Below, in pieces: positions 55,201-64,000 of a DNA stretch of 64,000 bases. The translations under genes and the position numbers were made by a program. This stretch comes from Ampullaceana balthica (taxonomy: Eukaryota; Mollusca; Gastropoda; Lymnaeidae), in NCBI GenBank assembly GCA_944989445.1, contig CALYLW010000019.1, positions 62,001 through 126,000 of the forward strand, written 5' to 3'. Below the pieces are notes generated by a model. That model worked only from the letters and a program-made list of their open reading frames with translations, searched no databases and was not told the DNA's origin. Every line of letters begins with the position of its first letter. Positions within the stretch are counted from its first letter, which is position 1.

Positions 55201-56167
55201 TGAGATAAATGAGATCAATGTACATTTCATTTCTTTGCATAAAAAAACAGCAAAATAACTTTACAAACATATAACTTTTTGGATTGTGATTGTACAGTTT
55301 AATCCAATGGGAAATCATAATGCAACTTTACAGAAGTGGTTATTTAAGTTAGTTAATTTACATTTAAAATTTATTGATGAGTTAAAAAAAGGGAATCTAC
55401 AAAAAATTATCTAAATTATTTAATTACTTAAAAAATCATACCTCTCCTATAAGAACTAATTCCCAAAGTAGCTGTACATGAGGTAGTATACTAAGAAATG
55501 CACTGGAAAAATATATAATGATTGTGCTTAATTTTTCAGACTATTAATAGAGTGCTTCTCTTCTCTTTGTAATAATAAAAATTATGATGTCCTGTATTTG
55601 AAAAAAAGGGAACATTACTGAATTTTTTAAATGTGTTAATTTTAATATTAAAGAATTAATGTTAAGAAAAACTTCAATGTCCAGTCATCTTGAAAAGGGG
55701 TAATTTAATTTTTATAACACTTTGTATGGGTTCGTTTGAATAATTTTTGTAACAATAATTTACATCTTAAAATGGTCCACAAATAACATTTTTAGATTAG
55801 GGAAATAATTTTTTTTTACTTACAAGAGTAAGCACCAACTCTTGTCTGATAATTATTAAAACATTAAATGTAATTAGTGTCCCAACATCAAATTAGCAGC
55901 GCACATTTAACATGTTGTTTTTCCCATATAGGTTTATTACATACTTGTGCGATGCTACAGGAGGTTTAGATAGATATCTTACAAAGATTTATAACTAAAA
56001 TTACAACAGATAAAAATGGCTTCTGATCTACATTATATTAAGATTTTTAGTATTCTTTTTAAAATTAAAAAATGGTTATGAGACAATTGTTTAAGCATGC
56101 ATTACAGTTACCTGTAAATATCAACTTCGTGTAATGATGGCAGAATAGTGTGAGCAGGAATGGCATG
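46285..56167 (-). CDS. DENND6: DENND6 exons encoding the cDENN/dDENN region
   Basis: Thirteen exons from [18 protein letters not shown] to the C-terminus [11 protein letters not shown]. The block from DFRPYF through [12 protein letters not shown] is almost identical to vertebrate DENND6A, so the gene is under strong constraint. The 69-bp exon at 52649-52717 ([15 protein letters not shown]) stands alone in a ~4.8-kb gap between 49100 and 53900 and uses the less common donor GTTTGT. The last exon ends slightly earlier than the human protein. Confidence 0.9.
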
Positions 56168-59100
56168 CTGAAAATAAGTTAAAACTTTTATTACATGGCA
56201 CACAATGAAGTAATCTACTCAATAACTTTTAAGCCAAACAGAAAATTATCCAAACAGAAAGTTATCCAAAAAGATATAATAATTTAATGCATAAATAATA
56301 ACTGTGAGATTGTAAACATTAAATACAATTTACAATAATTTAAATATTTAAAATAAAACAAGAGTAATTTAAGAAGAGAATGTAAATATTTTAGTCTCTT
56401 TTATAATAAGCTCAAGTAAAACTTGGTTAAATAATTAAGCATGATTTTAACTAAGAGCCACATATAACATTCAAACAATTCTGAAATTCCAGAGATCAAA
56501 GATTGTTTCTCAACCTATTAGGGCACAGGTACCATCAAAGTACAAATATTTAGCATATACCAAAACGGTATTAATATTAGCAAGATTTCATTGAAATTCT
56601 GAGACACACTTTTTTTTTAAAACATCTGAAAAACTTATAAATACATTGGCTTGTATTGCAACATAAAGAAATTATTATTATAAAAGCATATATAAATATA
56701 TATATATATATGAGACATGCAGATTTTTTGGTTTGTTATTTAACTATCTCAGCATTTTTCTGTAAAACAATTTTAAAATAATTTCTAATTGACTTATTGT
56801 TTCTTGTTACAATACACTGTACACCTTCATTTGCTTTAAAACAAATTTTGTCTTTTGAGTAATTTTTTTTATAAAAAAAGGTAATATCAAAGATTAAATT
56901 TTGGAGCAAGAAAATCAATATTTATCTATCTATATATATAATTCACCAGAACAAGAACGAGTAGTGTGCAAATAAGCATAACGAATGACCCTCACTGGGG
57001 TCGACCAATCACAGTTAATGGTTGGCATGCAAAGGTGGTACTGGGGGGGGGGCATGTGTCAAGACCAACAATGCTTCTTGCATTCACTTTCATTGTTCCT
57101 TCACAGAATAACATGTATTTCGTAGTGTAGTGGTTATAACATCTGCCTAACACGCAGAAGGTCCTTGGTTCATTTAAAAATGTCTGTGCCCGTTCTTTCC
57201 CCAATTTCTTTGAGAACATAAGCATTGCTTCGCATGTATTTCACGGAAAAAACGCTTCGTTCACTGTTATACCAATTCCTGCATCAGGTAACTTTGTTTC
57301 TATTGATCGCATATTTCTGGAAAAAGATCATAGACTAAACTGTTGCTCTCCAACTTCGCAACATCGCTGTAAACTTTGTTTCTCAACAATTGGATAACAT
57401 CGGCGACGTGCTCTCCGTCGTTCTCAGTGACGGAAAAATAGTCATACACTCTAAACAATACGCTCAGTACATGAACACTTAAGGAGGAAATGGTGGCGAG
57501 GCAGAAATTGTCCCGTCAATATGATCATTTACTTCCGAGAGCGTCCTTATACCTCTCCTCGAGTTTACAATCCCGGTCGACATCTATCTATCTATATATA
57601 TAATTCACCAGAAATTAGGACAAGCACAAGATGTGTGGAAATAAGCATGATGAATGAGCCTCGCTAAGTTTGACTAATCAGTTTATGGTTGGCAAGTGAG
57701 GAGATGCGGGGAGCTAACCACAGTGTGCATGCCTCGAAACAAACGTTCACTCGCGTTTTCCCATTTCTTCATGCTGCTGTTTGTGTTCGCTCCCCCCCCT
57801 TCTTTGCACTTTCTATGAGCAAGTCTGCGGCGTGTGCTACGCCGTGGGTTGTATCTAGTAGGAAATATTCTATAAATGAATTAAGCCTCAACTACTTAAT
57901 ACCATTTGCCTTGTTAAAATATTTGTTTTTTAATTAATGAAAATAAATATTTGATGCCTATGAGAATACCAGGCAAAATATGGTGTTTTTTGTCAGAGCT
58001 ATGTTAAAGTTTTCAAAATAGATATCCTTCTTCTTAACAAAGTTTAAAATATTTTCCTATTCAGAAAGAATGTAAAAGAAGGTACATAATAAATGGGAGA
58101 TGGTGTTTTTTTTCCAACCCATTATTTGTACCTACACTTGAAATGATGCAGATGCAGTGGGAGCAATTCAATAAGATAAAACAGAAGAGTTCAGGGGTTT
58201 GAATAATTTTAAAATGTCTATTAAATTAATGAAAACATTTAAATTTTTTGTTTATAAAGCTTCTAAGTTTAAAAAGATAAACTTAACACTGGTAAGTTTT
58301 TTACATGAAATAAAAGTTACTTTGCAGCATTTGATGCATGCATCCTTGGTAACTTTAAAAAATTTTCTTTCCAGGCTTATCCAATTAAACGTTCTTACCA
58401 TCTGCCCACTTTTGGGCTGTGCTGAGCCTATTAGCTTGTCAGACCTACATGGAACTCGAACCTGATAAGCCAGAAAATAAATTTGCAAACAAAAGAATAA
58501 TAAAATAAAATTTAAAAAGAGGTTGCTTTTAAAAACAAAAAAAACAAAAACAAAAAAAACAAACCCACTATGACATAATAGGGTACATCATATAATGTAT
58601 GGTATTAGATACAAGGCAGCTTCGTGTAAATAGCATGTAAAAGTATCCTACACAACACTAAAGGCTATCAGCATAAAAGCAAAAGTGCTAAAAAATATAT
58701 TTTTAGTTTTATGAAAAATGAGTTATAAAGAATTATCAGAATTTTAGAATTATAAAAAGTTATCCCTCATAGACAAAATTATGTGTAAAAACTTGCAGCT
58801 AATACCATGGTTTTGCAAACACACTTTCGGAAGGAAATAAAGAGTTACAAAAGTTATTTTTATTCATAAAGAGAAATTATAATATAATTTACCAGATAAA
58901 TATTCCCTATAATTACTCACAAATAATTCTTACTGATGAGAAAACTGAGAAAAAGCATTATTGAAAAGTGGTTAGCTTTTGGTTTCTAATAAATAATAAT
59001 TATATATTAAATTATGGTTTTGACTTCTATTCATAACATTCTGGTGAATAACATAATATATTCAATTGAATATTCTTTAAACTTCCTTGTAGAATGCAAC

Positions 59101-62100
59101 TGAATTAATCCTATAAAGTAAATTAAATTTTAGAGTTAAAATAGGTTGTTTTTTTTTCAAAAAAATTATTAAAATACTTTTGAAGCAGCAAATGAAATTT
59201 ATCACAAAACTTTATAAGGAGAAAAAGCAAACAAACAAAAATTAGGTATGGATTTGAGCGAATAAAAAAACTTGTTTAAAGCAATGACAGTAAATATCAT
59301 AACACAACTTAAAACAAACCAGCATTGTACAGACTTCATTCCCGGAAGAAATGTGCCACTAAATGAACAAGAAGCAGGAAAACACACCTGTAACACTGTT
59401 CCCATAATAGGCAGGTTGAGTGTGTCTCCAGGAACTGGTAGAGGCCACTGATCGATGTCATGACAAGCTGAGGACATTTGCACCATGATGAACATTGCTA
59501 ACTTTAAAAAATGTCATTTATTTTGAAAAAATTGCTATGGTGGTTTTATAAAATACAAAATCTGGCTAGGTAATTTTGTTAAAAGATAAAAAAAATATCA
59601 ATTGAGAAGTCTTTATATGTGTTGTTTACTTTCATTTTAAAACTTTGAACTAACATTTTTTTAATGGTCTGTCAGTGTAATAAGGATTTGTCAATGCTAA
59701 AAGTACATAAGACTTACCAGCTTCAAGGCTAGGCTCCCCATTGTCAAAGTATTCAGGAGCTATAATACTGATCACTTGATTGAATAAGGCTACGCATGGC
59801 AGTTTGGTGATAAGCACGACTGACTGTAGATAAAAAAATATTCATAAGTGAACATTAGAAAATAGTGATAAATTATTTCTTAAACAATTAATTTAAAGTC
59901 AGCAAAATCAGCTGTTCAAAATATTCAATAAGCTCACAAGTTTTATTGTTTTTTTTGTATGACCAGAGGCATTCAATTTCTTTAAAATCTATCCCTGTCA
60001 TCATACTCATAATTCACTGCAGTTATAAAAATTTATGAAAGCAAAACATATTTTAAAAATGTAACTGCTTAAAGTTTTAGTCCAATTTTTAATTAACTAT
60101 TTATGTGGTATTTTTATTTTAAGCAAAATAAACTCAATTAAAACATCAGTCTAAATATTTATTTGCTGTTTCAGGAGAGTGTTAAATAGAAAAAAAGAAA
60201 AAAAACTATAACATCTTATGTTAAACTCATTAACCTTTTGAAAATATCCTCTTCTAATAGATCTGTCTTTTGTCTGTCTAAAGTATACAAAGCCATAGTA
60301 GTGGGCATCATCCAACTGGAAAAAAAAATCACACCTTAATTTTTTTGAATCAATACCATAAAATGAAAAAAATAAAAATGTAATTCATATTAAATCAGGT
60401 AAACATAAATAAATGTGGACCATTTAGGGTTTTAAAAAAACAGGTCAATACAAACATACTTGCAATGATACTGGGCAGTCCCTGTTGTATTGACTATGAG
60501 CCCTAACTGGTGGTTTTCTACCAGGACACTGTCGTATCCGGAAGTGAAATTGTGTATCCCCCATACATCCTGATAATTATATCAATAAAAGGTTTTAATA
60601 GCGAAATAAAAAATAAAGCAATACCTTTTTGTTTTAAAAAATAGAGTAAGAATTTCTTTTTTTTAAAATCCATTATATTAACTTTGAAATCTTGTAGCTC
60701 GTCGTCGGGCGGAAAAACAAAATTAAAAAATGACACACTTCTCGTGATGCCATCGAGCTGAAATTTTGCAGATAGACTCGTGTCACCTAACAATGCATCG
60801 TATCAAAATTTCAGATCGATCGAATGTACCGTAATTAAATTAATGCATTTTTAGTTTATCTCTATATAAGTCAATGTAATTCAATATCGCCATTAGTTAT
60901 TGTTCACCTTCAAAGTGGCACTTAAGTCTTTCACGCCAGTCATTGATGTCCACACCCCCTCCCCGCTTCCCCCGGTTTTAAAGCCAGGGGAGATCAGTCG
61001 GTTTCAGTCTGTAAATGTTTGTCGCGTTTGAACATAATCAATACTTTGAGTTCTATCTCACATATAAGGGATTTATAGTCAAAAACTTTGTTTTTACAGG
61101 GTTGTTTAATTTAAAAACAATTTTAAAAAAATAATAAATGGCATGAAAAAATTAAATATAGGAAGTACTGTATTATCTTTTCAAAGACAGAATGGCTTAT
61201 TTTGACTACCAGCATTATATTTTCTTTTTACATTTGTATTATTATATGCATGTGCTTAATTCACAATATTCAATAATTGTGTCTGACAGGTCTAATTTGA
61301 TATAAAAATTTTTAATCAAATAAAGTAATGAATTTGTATAATCACTTCAATAGCTTAATGTAACTCACCAGAATTAGAATCAGGAAAAGAAAGATAGCAT
61401 ATGTTCATTTTCTGTTGAATGATAAAAATTTATGTAAGTAGTTAGGTTGATTTTCCAATTACACAAACTTGAATATTATTTTATAAAGCATAATAATAGG
61501 AACAATTTTAAAGTTCTTTAAGATCAATTGCAAGACGGTTCCTAGAATTATGGCATAATGCTACTAAAATTGTAAGGCATTTTTGTTTTTAAATTTAAAA
61601 AATAGCTATTTTACTAAACCATAATTTTAAAAAAAAATGTTTCTTAAATATATATGTATGCTATTCATAAATGCCAACTTTTAGATGTTAAAATCATGTA
61701 CTAAAGTCTGGTACAGTTTTTTATTAACAGAATTTTAAAAAAGTAAAGAATGACTGTTTGAAATACCTAATTTTCAAGAACATCACACTCTTACTTTAGC
61801 ATGTTTACATTAGGACAAACATCTTTTAAAAAGAAAATTGATTTTTTATGCTAAATCCTACTTTCATCCTACAGATTCAACAATTTTTTTAACTTTCTAA
61901 TAGCAAATTTTTTTATAAATGCATATTAATTTAAATACAATCAGACTATTAGGAAATAATTTTCCATCCATCTTGAGAAAAATATTAGGTTTAGCATCAA
62001 TATGTAGCGGCATATTTCATTGATTCATCAAAGGACAATAGTTCATGAAAAGGCATGTGGACAGTATAATTCTCTAACACCATGAATAGATGCCATGTTG

Positions 62101-62429
62101 ACATAAAGTGGTAATTGGAAACTATAGTGTAACTGATTTGAAATCATCCCTTACTACACAAAGTAGTATAAACAAACAAAGCTGTGGTACTGCAAATCAA
62201 TGCTCTCTCCAAATTCTTGCTCAGTTTCAAAATTTAGACAGATAGTCACGTCTTCAGTGTCATAAGAAAAAAAAATCATATTCTATTCCAAATCCACAGA
62301 AAAACCTTATAAAAACCAGTATGGCTCCACAATTTAAAAAAATTAATAAATTTTTTTATAAATCTTACATGCATGATATTAATTTCTTACCTCTTTGTCA
62401 GTTAATTTGACATGTCCTGGATAGATGAG
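46285..62429 (-). CDS. DENND6: DENN domain-containing protein 6 (5' end outside window)
   Basis: DENND6 proteins are exchange factors for Rab14 in endosomal recycling (vertebrate knowledge). Twenty in-phase exons, 5' to 3': 62391-62429, 61369-61411, 60460-60569, 60235-60315, 59718-59823, 59388-59467, 58399-58461, 56112-56167, 55442-55502, 55061-55122, 54156-54251, 53900-53994, 52649-52717, 49036-49100, 48637-48726, 47901-47954, 47321-47430, 46924-47026, 46664-46738, 46285-46404. They give 525 codons plus TGA. Conserved blocks include [129 protein letters not shown] and LHLEALSNA. About 75-80 N-terminal residues are missing; their exon must lie beyond base 64000. The A or B form is not decided; molluscs may have a single gene. 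Confidence 0.93.
49655..50036. repeat. 53-bp tandem repeat, about 7 copies, two alternating variants
   Basis: The unit is GTGTAAGTGTAAGTATGAAT, AATATTTAAA, AGTAATGTGG, ATATTTCAATTAG. Some copies have AATAAATAAAAG in place of AATATTTAAAAG, in a largely alternating order. It lies in the DENND6 intron between 49100 and 52649. Confidence 0.85.
52852..53585 (-). mobile_element. hAT-like element A, second copy (734 bp)
   Basis: Termini TAGGGCTG and CAGCCCTA. Flanks GTTATTAC (52844-52851) and GTAATTAC (53586-53593) match at 7 of 8 bases. It is inverted relative to the copy at 5597-7803. It contains part of MITE B at the same internal position. It lies in the DENND6 intron between 52717 and 53900. 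Confidence 0.85.
54568..55026 (-). pseudogene. Non-LTR retrotransposon tail (family NLR-1), inverted
   Basis: Reverse complement of the 28836-29375 type, starting at its (GATAA)n tail (TTATCTTATCTTATCTG). It encodes [19 protein letters not shown] and TRITPLVK on the - strand, with stops and frame changes. It ends 35 bp before DENND6 exon 55061-55122 and shares its orientation. Confidence 0.85.
56935..57582 (+). mobile_element. Helitron H1 5' part with tRNA-Val-like segment and unrelated insert
   Basis: Starts A|TCTATCTATATATATAATTC and has ATTCACCAGAACAAGAACG and GAATGACCCTCACTGGGG. A tRNA-Val-like segment follows (57119-57180, A box TAGTGTAGTGG, anticodon stem-loop TCTGC-CTAACAC-GCAGA, B box decayed). 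From about 57230 to 57582 the sequence no longer matches other H1 copies and is GC-richer. No CTAG hairpin occurs before the next H1 element starts at 57583. Confidence 0.65.
57583..57859 (+). mobile_element. Non-autonomous Helitron (family H1), complete ends
   Basis: Starts A|TCTATCTATCTATATATA and ends with a slightly imperfect hairpin GCGGCGTG-TGC-TACGCCGT (57828-57846), then CTAG (57856-57859) and T. About 277 bp. Confidence 0.8.
58399..62429 (-). CDS. DENND6: DENND6 exons encoding the uDENN region
   Basis: The seven most upstream visible exons run from [13 protein letters not shown] (62391-62429, only 39 bp) to [14 protein letters not shown] (58399-58461). The 43-bp and 39-bp exons are small but keep phase (13 codons; then 14 codons plus one base). 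Every acceptor has a pyrimidine tract and CAG. They correspond to the N-terminal DENN lobe. Intron 60570-61368 holds a family R element and intron 62430-64000+ holds a MITE. Confidence 0.9.
60666..61107 (+). mobile_element. Repeat family R, single copy
   Basis: Starts AAATCCATTATATTAACTTT. It has GAGCTGAAATTTTGCAGATA, then CAAAATTTCAGATCGATCGA and GTACCGTAATTAAATTAATG. It ends CATATAAGGGATTTATAGTC and TTTTTACAGGGTTGT. It lies in a DENND6 intron and carries CGTCGTCGGGCGG near its start, as does the 43668 copy. Confidence 0.75.
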
Positions 62430-62622
62430 CTGTGTAAAAGGGAAAAAATAAGAGTTTACTCTATACATGAAAATAGTGTAAACCCTCTATAATTCAAATT
62501 TGTATATAACGAAGCCATGGTTTTTTAATTGTTTCATGTTGTATAGTCATATACAAATGAAAAATTGCTTTATACTAGTAGACTATATAAAACCTTTTTG
62601 TAAAATATATTATGATCATGGC

Positions 62623-62799
62623 CAATGTTCCTTCTTGGATCCGTTAGTCCGTGTGCAAAGTAAAAAAAAACTCATGTGCAAAGCTGAACAGCATTCATTT
62701 TTTTGCAATAATTTAAAAAATTTGCTGTGCTGTAATTCTAAACTACCGCGCGGCGTCTGTCAGACATCTGCCCAACAGCGCAGTTTAAAGGGAACTTTG
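62623..62799. mobile_element. hAT MITE B, free-standing copy (177 bp)
   Basis: Termini CAATGTTCCTT and AAGGGAACTTTG. Perfect 8-bp duplications ATCATGGC at 62615-62622 and 62800-62807. The interior GTCCGTGTGCAAAG and AATTCTAAACTACCGCG matches 5855-6039. Confidence 0.85.
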
Positions 62800-63943
62800 A
62801 TCATGGCTAGTTTACTGGAATTTAAGTTAATTAATTCAAGTTAATGTGAAGTTAATTAGACATACACTTTTAGATTGTATCTGGAAATTTGCTCATAAGG
62901 AAAAAAAATTTTAACAAATTCTTTTTCAAAAAGATATTTGCTTGAATTAAAGTTTTAAATAGAGAGTAATTCATTTTGAACTAATTCCTTTTTACTTGCT
63001 TCTCATCTTGTGATCTTGTGGCAGTTTGGGTTTGGCATTAAATTCATATGTTTAATTTTACATTCAGACTGATAAAATTTAAACATGCTCTGATTATGGC
63101 TGTCAGTCCCTGCTGCATTGAGTGAAGGGGTGGGTAAGGAAGCTTTAAATACTTTTTCATTGTTTTTCGAAGCAGAGTCACTTCCAAGATTTCAATAATA
63201 ATTAATTGATTGAAAAGTAAATAATTTTACTTTTGTTGATAATTTAAAGTTTAAAATTTTAATGCTTAAGACAATTTTTTTTTAAATCACAGATAAACTG
63301 TTAAGTAGAAAATAATTTTGAATTTTTTAAAATCTATTGCTTAAAATGGTGTGAAAAACTAAAGCTTGGACTCAGTAAAATACTTAATGAAAGGAGAAGA
63401 AAACATTAAAATTTATCCAAAGAAAAAAGTGTATAAAAAAAAATAATAATTAATTCAGCTGTTAGTGCACCTAAAAAAAAATTACTGTTAAACCATCACT
63501 ATGTGTATGCTTTAGAATAGTAATAACTTTTTCAGAATAAAGTTAGTAAATCATAATATTAAAATTAGTTTTGAGCAAGTAGTTTGGTTCATTTAAAGGT
63601 AAAAATGATAATAGAAGGTTAATTTGTTTTTTTTAAATCAAAGTAGTCTCTGTTTTCAAATTTTTTAATAAAAATATTTTGAGATCAAGACTAAAATCTG
63701 AGTTCTCAGTCAAGTCAAGTCAATATGGCAAAAGTTAAAAGGTCAAATTACTACTGCTACTATTAAAGACTATATCTTACAGGGCCAATGATTGTTCCCA
63801 TTTTGGACTAACTTAAAGATTTTTTTTATTTACTTCATTCAAACTTTATTACAATCAACTATCAGTAACTTTCGACAGTTATATGTAATAACCCAAAAAA
63901 ATGAATTCATCCAGCATTTTCTTAAGCGATAGGATAGAATATA

Positions 63944-64000
63944 GGGGGCACGGTGGTCGAGTGGCATGCGCGCTCAGCTGGTGTACCGATGGTCACTGGT
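63944..64000 (+). mobile_element. tRNA-derived SINE, cut by window end
   Basis: GGGGGCACGGTGGTCGAGTG begins the element, with a perfect pol III A box TGGTCGAGTGG (63954-63964). GCATGCGCGCTCAGCTGGTG and TACCGATGGTCACTGG follow, matching the SINE at 11060-11302. Confidence 0.75.

Larger units (their letters stand above)
62430..64000 (-). other. DENND6 first intron in window (partial)
   Basis: Upstream of the exon at 62391-62429 I found no segment encoding the conserved N-terminal strand of the DENN fold, so this whole stretch is treated as intron. It is AT-rich and holds MITE B and the start of a SINE. Confidence 0.55.

Noticed and set aside
57119..57180. Functional tRNA-Val(AAC) gene
   Set aside because: The 5' half fits tRNA-Val but the B box runs into CATTTAAAAA and there is no 3' acceptor strand.

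Overview
This window is from an animal nuclear genome. It is AT-rich, has spliced genes with GT-AG introns and is dense in short DNA transposons. The mix of tRNA-derived SINEs, hAT-type MITEs, non-autonomous Helitrons and non-LTR retrotransposon tails fits a mollusc, perhaps a gastropod. That placement is an inference; no sequence here fixes the species.

Two conserved genes are rebuilt exon by exon. On the + strand (11647-35012, 15 exons, 629 codons) lies a Rho-family exchange factor of the FGD type: DH domain, PH domain, then a FYVE zinc finger. It stops soon after the FYVE finger, so it lacks the second PH domain usual for FGD1-6. On the - strand (46285-62429, 20 exons seen, 5' end beyond the right edge) lies DENND6, a DENN-domain exchange factor known in vertebrates to act on Rab14. 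The genes converge tail to tail about 11 kb apart. A third, unrecognised candidate gene (+ strand, 44856-45301, two exons) lies between them, close to the DENND6 3' end.

The left 11 kb has no recognisable host gene. It holds a 578-bp TA-flanked MITE, minisatellites with 63-bp, 21-bp and 12-bp units, a decayed non-LTR retrotransposon end, and a nest of DNA transposons (5597-7803). The FGD introns carry most of the remaining mobile DNA: a five-copy array of a ~500-bp unit, a possible composite hAT element, Helitrons down to a 63-bp remnant, hAT MITEs with 8-bp target duplications, and a 23-bp minisatellite of about 32 copies. The right half (about 37-64 kb) is more AT-rich. Its intergenic part and the DENND6 introns hold a 53-bp tandem repeat, a second copy of the nested hAT family, an inverted retrotransposon tail, two Helitrons with a GC-richer insert, and a SINE cut by the window edge.

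Functionally, the two genes are both GTPase exchange factors: FGD proteins act on Cdc42-class Rho GTPases at phosphoinositide-rich membranes, and DENND6 acts in endosomal recycling. Nothing shows that they are co-regulated. No prokaryotic genes, CRISPR array or intact tRNA/rRNA gene was found.
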